Assembly: GCF_044385915.1 (NCBI RefSeq)
Contig: NZ_JBISCC010000125.1
Location: forward strand, 372,001-436,000
Length of the DNA: 64,000 nt
Direction: 5' to 3'
DNA from: Thalassobellus citreus
Lineage (GTDB): Bacteria > Bacteroidota > Bacteroidia > Flavobacteriales > Flavobacteriaceae
The position numbers and the translations under genes are program-made. Every line of letters starts with the position of its first letter. Within the stretch, counting starts at the first letter, position 1. The notes below the pieces were generated by a model. That model ran no database searches. It was not told the DNA's origin and worked only from the letters and a program-made list of their open reading frames with translations. Below, piece by piece: positions 56,531 to 64,000 of the stretch.

Positions 56531-56543
56531 TTTAATACATTTG
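56515..56543 (+). promoter_or_regulatory. Promoter of kduI-kduD
   Basis: TTG at 56515-56517 and TACATTTG at 56536-56543, 18 bases apart, fit the Bacteroidota -33/-7 pattern. The TTG falls inside the palindrome. The kduI start codon is 68 bases further on. Confidence 0.7.
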
Positions 56544-56610
56544 TAAAATTTCCATCACTATTTTTAATTAGTAACAAAAAAGCTGAAACATAAAACATAA
56601 TACTAAAATA

Positions 56611-57453
56611 ATGAAAAGCAATTACGAAGTAAGGTATGCTGCATCTCCTCAGGATGTTAAATCATACGATACAGAAAGATTAAGAAAAGAGTTCTTAATT
56701 GACAACTTAATGGAACCTGATGCATTAAATCTAGTATATTCTCACTATGACAGATTTATTTCAGGAAGTGCAGTTCCTGTTAAAGGCGATTTAAAACTTG
56801 AAACTATAGACCCTTTAAAGGCAGAGTATTTTCTTGAAAGAAGAGAATTAGGTATTATTAATATTGGAGGTTCTGGAACCGTAATTGTTGACGGAACAGA
56901 ATATGAATTAGATAATAGAGAAGCTTTATACGTTGGACAAGGAAATAAAGACATTACTTTTTCTAGTAAATCGTCAAGTAATCCTGCTTTGTTTTATTTA
57001 AACTCAACACCTGCTCACAAAGCATATCCAAATAAAAAAATTGGTATTAATGATGTTGAAATTGTTGAATTAGGTGCACCTGAAACAGCAAACGCTAGAA
57101 CATTAAGAAAATACATAGTAAATAGTGTTGTTAGTGTTTGTCAATTACAAATGGGAATGACTGAGCTTAAATCTGGAAGTGTATGGAATACTATGCCTGC
57201 GCATGTACACGACAGAAGAATGGAAGTATATTTCTATTTCGATGTTCCTGAAGACCAAGCTGTTTGTCATTTTATGGGACAACCACAAGAAACTAGACAT
57301 ATTTGGATGCAAAATAATCAAGCAGTAATTTCTCCTGCATGGTCTATTCATTCAGGTTCTGGTACAAGTAATTATACTTTTATCTGGGGAATGGCTGGTG
57401 AAAACCTTGACTACGGAGATATGGATCATTGTAAAATAAACGAATTAAAATAA
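56611..57453 (+). CDS. kduI: 5-keto-4-deoxyuronate isomerase (4-deoxy-L-threo-5-hexosulose-uronate ketol-isomerase)
   Basis: Cytoplasmic isomerase of 280 residues that turns 4-deoxy-L-threo-5-hexosulose uronate, the open form of an unsaturated uronic acid, into 2,5-diketo-3-deoxygluconate (3-deoxy-D-glycero-2,5-hexodiulosonate). It is a double cupin. Zinc ligands match the KduI pattern: H198, H200 and E205 in NTMPAHVHDRRMEVYFYF, and H247 in AWSIHSG. Length and order match the family. It is followed 12 bases later by kduD. Unsaturated uronates arise from lyase action on pectin, ulvan, alginate-like or glycosaminoglycan chains, so this operon links to a lyase. Confidence 0.96.
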   Translation: MKSNYEVRYAASPQDVKSYDTERLRKEFLIDNLMEPDALNLVYSHYDRFISGSAVPVKGDLKLETIDPLKAEYFLERRELGIINIGGSGTVIVDGTEYELDNREALYVGQGNKDITFSSKSSSNPALFYLNSTPAHKAYPNKKIGINDVEIVELGAPETANARTLRKYIVNSVVSVCQLQMGMTELKSGSVWNTMPAHVHDRRMEVYFYFDVPEDQAVCHFMGQPQETRHIWMQNNQAVISPAWSIHSGSGTSNYTFIWGMAGENLDYGDMDHCKINELK

Positions 57454-57465
57454 AAAAATAAAATT

Positions 57466-58257
57466 ATGTCTATTAACTTATTTGACCTTACAGGAAAAGT
57501 TGCTTTAATTACAGGAGCTGTACACGGATTAGGAATGGCTATGGCAAAAGGTCTTGGAAATGCAGGAGCTACTATAGTTGTAAACAACAATTCTGAAGAT
57601 AAATTAACAGAAGCTGTTAACGAATATAAAGCTTGTGGACTTAATGCCCATGGCTATGTATTTGATGTTACTGATGAAAAAGCAGTTATTGAAGCTATTG
57701 CTAAAATTGAAGCCGAAGTTGGACCTATTGATATTCTTGTAAATAATGCAGGAATTATTAAAAGAACTCCAATTGTTGATATGGAAGTAACAGATTTTGA
57801 ATTAGTTCTTAAAGTAGATCTTGTTGGTCCATTTATAGTTTCTAAGCAAGTTGTAAAAGGAATGATTGAAAGAGGTGGTGGAAAAATCATCAATATCTGT
57901 TCAATGATGAGTGAATTAGGAAGAACTTCTGTTAGTGCTTACGCAGCTGCTAAAGGAGGTCTTAAAATGCTAACAAGAAGTATGGCTACAGAATGGGCTA
58001 GATTTAATATCCAAACAAATGGTATAGGTCCTGGCTATTTTGCGACAACGCAAACAGCTCCTATTAGATTAGATGGTCATCCTTTTAATGATTTTATTAT
58101 TAATAGAACACCTGCTGCACGTTGGGGAGATCCTGAAGATTTACAAGGTGCTGCTATATTTTTAAGTTCTAAAGCAAGTGATTTTGTAAACGGACACGTA
58201 GTGTACGTAGACGGAGGAATCCTTGCAACTATTGGAAAACCTTCTAACGAAGAATAA
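57466..58257 (+). CDS. kduD: 2-dehydro-3-deoxy-D-gluconate 5-dehydrogenase (SDR)
   Basis: Short-chain dehydrogenase of 263 residues that reduces the KduI product to 2-keto-3-deoxygluconate. The nucleotide loop is TGAVHGLGMAMAKG (residues 16-29), the structural motif is NNAG (93-96), and the catalytic set S146, Y159 and K163 lies in NICSMMSE and SAYAAAKGG. It is translated from the kduI message, 12 bases behind, and terminated by the hairpin at 58281. Together they feed the KDG kinase/aldolase route, whose genes are not in the window. Confidence 0.95.
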   Translation: MSINLFDLTGKVALITGAVHGLGMAMAKGLGNAGATIVVNNNSEDKLTEAVNEYKACGLNAHGYVFDVTDEKAVIEAIAKIEAEVGPIDILVNNAGIIKRTPIVDMEVTDFELVLKVDLVGPFIVSKQVVKGMIERGGGKIINICSMMSELGRTSVSAYAAAKGGLKMLTRSMATEWARFNIQTNGIGPGYFATTQTAPIRLDGHPFNDFIINRTPAARWGDPEDLQGAAIFLSSKASDFVNGHVVYVDGGILATIGKPSNEE

Positions 58258-58280
58258 ATTTTCAATAAATATAAAAAGAG

Positions 58281-58313
58281 AAAGCCTTGCTAAATTTAGT
58301 AAGGCTTTTTTTT
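58281..58313 (+). terminator. Bidirectional terminator between kduD and the convergent lipoprotein gene
   Basis: Stem aaagccttgcta / tagtaaggctt with one G-T pair and a T-run after it on the plus strand and a T-rich run on the minus strand; it lies between two convergent stop codons. Confidence 0.82.
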
Positions 58314-58328
58314 ATTAAAATCTTTCTT

Positions 58329-60119
58329 TTAAAAGAAATTATTTTCTTGACCAAACCACATAGAACCAAAAATCATATTACCCCAAGCACCTGAATCCTC
58401 ATTCCATGCCCCTCCATTATAACCCTTATATATAGTTTGTTTCAAAGGATAACCTGCACTAGAACTATATCTGTACCAATCTTCTAAATCTTTATCCTTA
58501 TAGTATAAATTAGCCATAGCTATGTGCGATGATGACATTAGTTTTCCTGTAGCGTCTAAAGGATGATAATTATCATCATCATCTACATAAAATCTAATAT
58601 CATTCCATCCACCATTAGCCTGTGTACGCAAATAATTTGATTGGGCTTTCATAAATAGTAGTAAACCTTTTTTTGTTTCTCCATCTGTCGTACTAGAACC
58701 TTCATAGGGAGTGGATGAAATAGTAGTAGAACCATTCAAAACACCATCGGTTGTAGTATAATCGTAAAGTAAATCACCAACAAAATGACCACCCATAGCA
58801 TCTTTGTGTGCCATGTGTATAGCTGACTCAAGAGTTGTATCCCCATACATAAGCCCTTGATAAGGAACAGTATTATTATTTCTTTTTAACTCCCAAATAG
58901 TCCCATCTGGAAAAACACCATATTTAAAAAACATTTTAAAAAAATCTCTACAGTAAGTCTCTTTAGATAAATCACCAGCTTCAACCGCCCAGGAATGAAT
59001 CCAAGCTATAATATCAAAATTTCTATTATTATAAATATCCTGTGGTTGTGCCATTACATATATATCATTTCCTTGTGCATCTTGTAGAGGTCTACCATAT
59101 TCAGCTCCTGTATAATATTTTCCAGTAAGATTATTTACAGACCATCCCCCTCCAAAAAATAAATCAATTCTAGTCGAAATAGAATTAAAAGATAATTCTG
59201 CAAAACGTTCAAACCACTCTTCTATCGAGGTCTTATCTGTTGAGGAAAGAACAGTTTGTATTTTCTTTATAAAATTGTAGCTATCTTTCATTTTTTTTGC
59301 TTTTGAACTTTGAATCCATAAAGCTTCAGGTGCACTATCCCATCTTAATGTATGGGAATTATTCCAATATGACGTATACAAATCATTGGAATTTACAATT
59401 TCCAACAGTTCACTAGCTACAGAATTAGCCAAAGTTTGATCATCAATGGCATAAGCATAAACAGCCGTAGTATGAAGATAATGACCTCCATTAGATATAC
59501 TACTAGACTCTCCAAAAACGGGTCTATCTCCACTTGGATTTAATAAAAACTCAGAAGCTTTATCTATAACCCTGCTTATTTCATCCTCAAATCCTACACC
59601 TGCAATATATCCATTTTCAAACCTTTGTTTAAGAACACTTTTGGCCTTTGCTGTAAATAAATAATTTTCAGAACTAATATCAGCACCACACTGAATAGTA
59701 ACATTTCCTGTGCCAGAAAAAATCTCTGAATCATTTTCTATCACTACTACAGTATAAATTAAAGTTTCAGTAATTTCTGTCAAAGTGTATGGCGCAACAT
59801 ATTCAATAGTATTATCTTCTTTTATCTGAACTTCTCCATATATTGGATTATTTACTAAATTTAATTTTAAGTTAGTAGCCGATAAAATAGCGTCATTTTT
59901 TAAAACATCTAAGACCTCGATGCTTCCAGATTTTATAAAAAAACTATCATCTACTACCTCAAATGAATAATTATCTTCATTTTGATTATCTTCAGTGAGA
60001 ATTAATTCTTCTTCGTCTAAAACCAATTCACTATCTTTGCTACAAGATATTAATATTGTAGATAAAAATATAGCGAATACTAATACAAACGATACTTTAG
60101 TATTACAAAAAATTTTCAT
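58329..60119 (-). CDS. Exported lipoprotein with a cadherin-like domain and an alpha/alpha-barrel, candidate polysaccharide lyase
   Basis: I take the ATG at 60119 as start, giving 596 residues and a lipoprotein signal (FLSTILISC, cysteine near 26), because a promoter at 60140-60173 lies just before it; the ATG 13 codons further upstream would fall behind the promoter. A cadherin/Ig-like domain (about 60-140; VLDVLKNDAILSATNLKL) is followed by about 400 residues rich in helices and aromatic residues: YTSYWNNSHTLRWDSAPEALWIQ, FGGGWSVNNLTGKYYTG, FDIIAWIHSWAVEAGDLS, GVFPDGTIWELKRNN and HMAHKDAMGGHFVG. This looks like the alpha/alpha-toroid of alginate-lyase-like enzymes, but I cannot name its family. 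Its neighbours kduI-kduD point to uronate-containing substrate. Confidence 0.6.
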   Translation of the reverse strand: MKIFCNTKVSFVLVFAIFLSTILISCSKDSELVLDEEELILTEDNQNEDNYSFEVVDDSFFIKSGSIEVLDVLKNDAILSATNLKLNLVNNPIYGEVQIKEDNTIEYVAPYTLTEITETLIYTVVVIENDSEIFSGTGNVTIQCGADISSENYLFTAKAKSVLKQRFENGYIAGVGFEDEISRVIDKASEFLLNPSGDRPVFGESSSISNGGHYLHTTAVYAYAIDDQTLANSVASELLEIVNSNDLYTSYWNNSHTLRWDSAPEALWIQSSKAKKMKDSYNFIKKIQTVLSSTDKTSIEEWFERFAELSFNSISTRIDLFFGGGWSVNNLTGKYYTGAEYGRPLQDAQGNDIYVMAQPQDIYNNRNFDIIAWIHSWAVEAGDLSKETYCRDFFKMFFKYGVFPDGTIWELKRNNNTVPYQGLMYGDTTLESAIHMAHKDAMGGHFVGDLLYDYTTTDGVLNGSTTISSTPYEGSSTTDGETKKGLLLFMKAQSNYLRTQANGGWNDIRFYVDDDDNYHPLDATGKLMSSSHIAMANLYYKDKDLEDWYRYSSSAGYPLKQTIYKGYNGGAWNEDSGAWGNMIFGSMWFGQENNFF

Positions 60120-60139
60120 ATAGGCTGATTTTACAAAAA

Positions 60140-60173
60140 CAAAAATACTAATTATCATAATTTAATTGACAAA
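60140..60173 (-). promoter_or_regulatory. Promoter of the candidate lyase gene
   Basis: Minus-strand TATTTTTG (60147-60140) as -7 element and TTTG (60173-60170) as -33 element, 22 bases apart, slightly more than normal. The start codon at 60119 is about 20 bases after the -7 element, which supports that start. Confidence 0.5.
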
Positions 60174-60546
60174 ATATCTTATTTATTCGATGAAATACGT
60201 ATTTTATTAACTTAATATTACTTAAAACATTAAAACAATAGATAAATTCAAAATTCCTATGATCGTTTAAAACCTTGCTTCATACTAGTATACTATATTT
60301 TAAAAAATAGATCGCACCTTTACGCAATCCTTTAAAATGAAAGAATTAATGTTTTTAAACAAAAAACCACTATAGTTATATCCTTTAAAGATTAACTTTA
60401 GTGGTTTTTTATTCGCACATATTAATATTATAAACAAAAAATCATAACAAACAAAAAGGAGAATAAAAAAATATAGTCATATTTATCTTTGAATGTTTAT
60501 AGTTTTAAAGCACTCAGCAAACATTTTTGCTCCTTTTAGTTTATAC
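60159..60546. other. 388-base gap
   Basis: AT-rich region between the Wzc-like gene and the candidate lyase gene. It contains only the terminator hairpin at 60361-60410 and the -33 part of the lyase promoter. No coding potential was seen. Confidence 0.55.
60361..60410 (-). terminator. Terminator after the Wzc-like gene
   Basis: Stem of about 18 bases (aaaaaaccactatagtta with taactttagtggtttttt, one mismatch) around a 14-base loop and ending in T on both strands. It lies about 140 bases beyond the stop of the Wzc-like gene. Confidence 0.8.
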
Positions 60547-62895
60547 TTAACTACCATAAGTATATCCATATTTAACTCCAAAACCTAAATTTTTAGGAGA
60601 CACATCATTTAAAATCAAACTCACGTTCTTAAGTTTTCCATTACGAGTTGCTTCAAGGGCAAAATCCATTAATTTTCCTTCTGTAAAACCTGCCCTAGTA
60701 ACATAAAAGGTTAAATCTGCATGCTTATTAATTAAAAACGTATCAGCCACCTGCAACGAAGGCGCAGTATCTACTATAACATAGTCAAAATCCCCTTCTA
60801 ATTCTGAGAACATAACATCTAATCGACTGGATTGAAGTAATTCTGCTGGGTTTGGAGGGATTGTCCCTGATGGTAAAATCATCAAGTTTTGATTTAATTT
60901 ACTACTTTGAAGTAATTCTCTAAGATTTAATTCATAATTAGCTAAATAATCACTAACACCCAGTTTTTTATCAAGCCCTTCTTGATAACGTTGTAACTGC
61001 GGATTACGTAAATCTGCACCAATGAGAACTATTTTTTTTCCTGTTAATGCTAAAGTGATTGCTAAATTGGTTGCCACAAATGTTTTTCCCTCTCCTTTAA
61101 TTGTAGAAGTCACAAAAATTGATATACCTCCAGACTTTTTATGAGAACCAATCAAAAATTGCAAATTTGCTGATAAAATTCGAAAAGCTTCAGCCAATAC
61201 CGACCTATCATTTGCCTTTATTAAAACTGAATCCTTTTTTCTAATACTTGGTAATTCTCCTAAAATCGTAATATGTTTACTAAATTTCATTAAGTCTTCC
61301 TTACTTTTTATTTTATCACTAAGAAGTTCTTTTCCTCTAATAACTATAAATGGCAAAAAGATTCCCAAAATAAAAGCTAGACCCAATACAATTTTTGGAC
61401 TTGGACTAATACTACCTCCAAAACTAGAGGCGCTATCCACTATTTTAGCCTTTGGACCAGTAACCGAGAGCTCAAGCGTATTTTCTTCACGCTTTTGTAA
61501 TAAAAATAAATATAATGATTCCTTGATAGATTGTTGCCTTTCTATTCCTCTTACTTGACGTTCTTGTCCTGGCATTCTAGCTATCTGAGACCCTATAAGC
61601 CCTGTTCTCTTACGCAAGTTTTCTTGCTGAATTCTTAAGCTTTGACGCTTATTAAGTAAACTTTGGTTTATATTATTACGTAGCTGATTAATTTGATTAT
61701 TCAATCTTATCACAAAAGGGTTTTTTTCTGTAGAACCCGCCAAAAGTTTATTTCGTTCTAAAATTAAATCATTATAATTATTAACAAATTCATTAGTCTC
61801 CGATTCAAAACCTAAATTTGCAGGTAATAAATCTTCACTATCGGAATCCAAATAACCTAACATAGAACTAGTTACATCCAACTCAGTTTGTACAAGTTGT
61901 TGTTGACGTTTGTATTCGTTCACATTCTGAATTAACACATTAGATTCAGCTCCAAGATTTGCTAACTTATTTGCTTCTTTAAAGGATTCCTTTCCTGATT
62001 CTACCGAATCTAATTCTGTATTTATAATATTTAAACGCTCATCAATAAAATCTGCTGTATTTTCAGCAATCAAATTTTTATCTACAATGGCTTCTTTGTT
62101 GTACTCGTATATTAATTGATTTAAGATATCTTCACCTTTTTTTGGTACACGGTCAATTAATTTCAATTGAATTAAAGTAGCATTATCATCTATCAAATCA
62201 ACTTTTAATTTTTTATTATAAAAATTTGCAACACTTTTTATAGGCAAAAACTTAACGATAACTGATGCCCAGCTACTAATTTGAGATTCCTGTAATTCAT
62301 TATGAGTTATTACAAAGTCAATAAAATCTAATTCCACATGGCTATTAAAACTCGTCTTCATAACGGTTTCAGATTCTTGGTTTAGTAATTGCAATCTGCC
62401 ATCTCCTAGGTTTTGTACCTTAAATGCATTATTTCCAAGTTCAATAGCATGTTCTAATTTTTTTTCATCTAAACGAAAAACCTCTACTTTAATGGGGCTT
62501 TTTGTATATAAGGGTTGTGAAACTAAGTCACTATCATCAAGATATTGAACATTTAAATCTAAAGCCTTTACAGTATTAAACATTAACCTTTTTGAGGTTA
62601 ATAAACCTAATTCATTAGCCATACTATTAGCACTTAATCCACTAAACATATCTACATCAAAACCCATTTTAGCTCTTGAACCTCCATTGTTTTTTTCATT
62701 ATTTACAATAATACTAGCAACACTTGTATATTGTCTGGGTGCATATTTAATATAACAGACAGCTAAGGCCAGAAACATAAGCGTTGTGATAACAAACCAA
62801 GGCCAAAAACGTTTATATTTATTTACAAATTGATGCAGATCTAATTGAATACTTTCTTCAGCAACAGGTAGGTATTTGTATTTCTCTTTTGCCAT
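60547..62895 (-). CDS. Wzc-like polysaccharide chain-length determinant / tyrosine autokinase
   Basis: Inner-membrane protein of 782 residues that regulates export of capsule or exopolysaccharide. The order is a membrane helix (about 33-52, FWPWFVITTLMFLALAVCYI), a Wzz-type periplasmic domain with long coiled-coil (about 260-450), a second membrane helix (about 505-523) and a cytoplasmic BY-kinase domain. Walker A is TIKGEGKTFVATN (K604), Walker A' LIGADLR and Walker B VIVDTAPS. The C-terminal tail is short, with three tyrosines in KYGYTYGS as likely autophosphorylation sites. The family is clear. It lies downstream of the glycosyltransferase gene in the EPS cluster. Confidence 0.92.
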   Translation of the reverse strand: MAKEKYKYLPVAEESIQLDLHQFVNKYKRFWPWFVITTLMFLALAVCYIKYAPRQYTSVASIIVNNEKNNGGSRAKMGFDVDMFSGLSANSMANELGLLTSKRLMFNTVKALDLNVQYLDDSDLVSQPLYTKSPIKVEVFRLDEKKLEHAIELGNNAFKVQNLGDGRLQLLNQESETVMKTSFNSHVELDFIDFVITHNELQESQISSWASVIVKFLPIKSVANFYNKKLKVDLIDDNATLIQLKLIDRVPKKGEDILNQLIYEYNKEAIVDKNLIAENTADFIDERLNIINTELDSVESGKESFKEANKLANLGAESNVLIQNVNEYKRQQQLVQTELDVTSSMLGYLDSDSEDLLPANLGFESETNEFVNNYNDLILERNKLLAGSTEKNPFVIRLNNQINQLRNNINQSLLNKRQSLRIQQENLRKRTGLIGSQIARMPGQERQVRGIERQQSIKESLYLFLLQKREENTLELSVTGPKAKIVDSASSFGGSISPSPKIVLGLAFILGIFLPFIVIRGKELLSDKIKSKEDLMKFSKHITILGELPSIRKKDSVLIKANDRSVLAEAFRILSANLQFLIGSHKKSGGISIFVTSTIKGEGKTFVATNLAITLALTGKKIVLIGADLRNPQLQRYQEGLDKKLGVSDYLANYELNLRELLQSSKLNQNLMILPSGTIPPNPAELLQSSRLDVMFSELEGDFDYVIVDTAPSLQVADTFLINKHADLTFYVTRAGFTEGKLMDFALEATRNGKLKNVSLILNDVSPKNLGFGVKYGYTYGS

Positions 62896-63139
62896 TCTTT
62901 TTTAATGTTTTAAAAAAATTGTTTCTAGTTTTGTTTAAGAGTATTGTATTGTTAAAACCAATAAAAATCTAAATTTCGTTAAGATTTCAATATATTTTTG
63001 TTTAAACTATATCTTTTACTCGAATAAAAATTTATCCTTTTTTAATTTGGAAATTCAATTTATGCTTTCAATCTAAAACTTTTCTTTAACTAATTCTAGA
63101 GTACCAAATAAAGAAAAATTTAAGAATAAATTAAAATAA

Positions 63140-63871
63140 TTAGGTTCTTACTTTTGCCTTAATAAGGTAACCACTAAAAACCGCCCCATAATATATATAA
63201 CGTTTCCACATGCGTTTAGGCTCCTTTAATAATCTACCTAACCATTCCAATCCTAGATTTTGCCATAATTGACTTGGTCTTGTTACTGTGCCTGCATAAA
63301 AATCAAAAACAGCACCTATAGCACAAATTGGACCATTTACATCTAGTGATTCTTTATGTTCTAAACTCCATTTTTCTTGTTTTGGTGCTGTCATACCAAC
63401 AAACAAAACATCGGGCTGAAAAGTATTAACTTCTGTTATAATTCTAGTATTTTCTTCTTGAGTAAATTCTTTTTTAAATGGAGGTGAATAGCTCCCCACT
63501 TTTATATTTGGATATTCTTTTGCAATTCGTTGCTTTATTTTTTCTAAGGTAGTTTCAGATGCTCCCATATAAAAACAAGACCCATGTTGCTTATTTAATC
63601 GGTGTAGTAGAAAAGCATGTACATCTGCACCCGCTATTTTTTTTAGTTTCTTTGACATTAACCATTTGGCAGCAATAACAATACCTACTCCGTCTGGCAA
63701 AAGTACATCCGAAGATTGTAAAGCTTTTTTAAATCGGGCATCTTTTTCTGCTAAACAATAGGAATATTGATTGATTGTATTAACAATCATTTTTTTGCCT
63801 TCTGGAAGACTATCTAAAGTTTCTGAAAACACCTTATAACCTAAACAAGATATGGTTGAAAATATATTCAT
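63140..63871 (-). CDS. WecG/TagA/CpsF family glycosyltransferase
   Basis: Cytoplasmic or membrane-associated glycosyltransferase (GT26) of 243 residues that adds a sugar to a lipid-linked intermediate in capsule or O-antigen building. Motifs: LLPDGVGIVIAAKWL, ADVHAFLLHRL, FYMGASETTLEK, VGMTAPKQEKW and GAVFDFYAGTVTRPSQLWQNLGLEWLGRLLKEPKR, the last being the signature block. I prefer the ATG at 63871; a TTG three codons upstream (63880) is also open. A -7 promoter element lies at 63901. The Wzc gene follows after 243 bases. Sugar specificity cannot be told. Confidence 0.93.
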   Translation of the reverse strand: MNIFSTISCLGYKVFSETLDSLPEGKKMIVNTINQYSYCLAEKDARFKKALQSSDVLLPDGVGIVIAAKWLMSKKLKKIAGADVHAFLLHRLNKQHGSCFYMGASETTLEKIKQRIAKEYPNIKVGSYSPPFKKEFTQEENTRIITEVNTFQPDVLFVGMTAPKQEKWSLEHKESLDVNGPICAIGAVFDFYAGTVTRPSQLWQNLGLEWLGRLLKEPKRMWKRYIYYGAVFSGYLIKAKVRT

Positions 63872-63900
63872 AAAAGACAATTTGAGGATTAATTTATTTA

Positions 63901-63908
63901 CAAAAGTA
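63901..63908 (-). promoter_or_regulatory. Promoter -7 element of the WecG/TagA-like gene
   Basis: Minus-strand TACTTTTG matches TAnnTTTG and lies 30 bases before the ATG at 63871. The -33 element is not obvious. Confidence 0.4.
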
Positions 63909-63934
63909 TACTGTAAAAACTAGTTTTAATTTAT

Positions 63935-64000
63935 TTATAAGGATATTCCGTTTACCCCCTTGTATGAACTGTGAGCTTTTAAAAATTCTTTCTCTAAAGC
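63935..64000 (-). CDS. C-terminal end of a gene cut by the right edge
   Basis: The minus strand is open from the right edge to a stop at 63935 and would encode ALEKEFLKAHSSYKGVNGISL as the last 21 residues. It lies 63 bases before the WecG-like start, as expected for another gene of the exopolysaccharide cluster. Too short to name, and the open frame could be chance. Confidence 0.4.
   Translation of the reverse strand, partial: ALEKEFLKAHSSYKGVNGISL

Noticed and set aside
60120..60158. Upstream start of the candidate lyase gene
   Set aside because: The -7 element at 60140-60147 overlaps this stretch, so the message would begin after it; the ATG at 60119 gives a proper lipoprotein signal.
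1..64000. CRISPR array, prophage or insertion sequence
   Set aside because: No regularly spaced repeats, transposase, integrase or phage structural gene was found on either strand.

Overview
The window is AT-rich, densely coded DNA from a member of the Bacteroidota, most likely a marine or plant-polysaccharide-degrading Flavobacteriaceae. The signs are SusC/SusD outer-membrane pairs, FecI/FecR sigma and anti-sigma pairs, TlpA-type thioredoxins, TAnnTTTG promoter elements, weak ribosome binding sites and many short lipoprotein signals.

Region 1 (1-20.9 kb) is a carbohydrate-utilisation locus read almost entirely on the minus strand. From its regulated end it runs AraC regulator (divergent, plus strand), Gfo/Idh/MocA oxidoreductase, a beta-helix protein fused to a rhamnose-mutarotase-like domain, a YicI-type GH31 alpha-xylosidase, a PhyH-type dioxygenase, a sodium:solute symporter, a TIM-barrel sugar isomerase/epimerase, an MFS sugar transporter, a GH78 alpha-L-rhamnosidase, a beta-propeller hydrolase-like protein, a GH2 beta-galactosidase and a sialate-O-acetylesterase cut by the left edge. 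GH78 and GH31 have no signal peptide, whereas the esterase, GH2, propeller and beta-helix proteins do. The layout suggests that exported enzymes trim a rhamnose-, xylose- and galactose-bearing glycan, that two inner-membrane carriers import the pieces, and that cytoplasmic enzymes finish the work. Two copies of a 62-bp element lie upstream of the beta-helix and Gfo/Idh/MocA genes and are candidate AraC operators. No SusCD pair or sulfatase for this locus is visible, so it probably continues past the left edge.

Region 2 (21.2-28.2 kb) is housekeeping-like: an M16 zinc peptidase, a free-standing copy of the DsbD N-terminal domain, full-length DsbD, and a class V aminotransferase.

Region 3 (28.4-53.3 kb) holds two convergent loci of the same design: ECF sigma factor, FecR anti-sigma factor, SusC with an STN domain, SusD, TlpA-type thioredoxins and an exported serine peptidase. 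The plus-strand locus adds two lipoproteins, two TlpA proteins (one with two thioredoxin domains) and a trypsin-like protease. The minus-strand locus has one large TlpA protein and an S9 prolyl-oligopeptidase-type peptidase. No glycoside hydrolase is present in either, so a peptide or another thiol/disulfide-bearing ligand is more likely than a glycan. Both loci end at terminators at about 41.45-41.63 kb.

Region 4 (53.5-58.3 kb) carries a decayed tRNA, tRNA-Pro(GGG), thioredoxin reductase, a small lipoprotein, and a LacI regulator divergent from kduI-kduD. A perfect 36-bp palindrome overlaps the kduI promoter. KduI and KduD convert the unsaturated-uronate product 5-keto-4-deoxyuronate to 2-keto-3-deoxygluconate. 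An exported lipoprotein that may be an alpha/alpha-barrel polysaccharide lyase follows, convergent to kduD.

Region 5 (60.5-64 kb) is the end of an exopolysaccharide or capsule cluster: a Wzc-like tyrosine autokinase, a WecG/TagA glycosyltransferase, and the last codons of another gene cut by the right edge. No CRISPR array, rRNA, insertion sequence or phage gene was seen.
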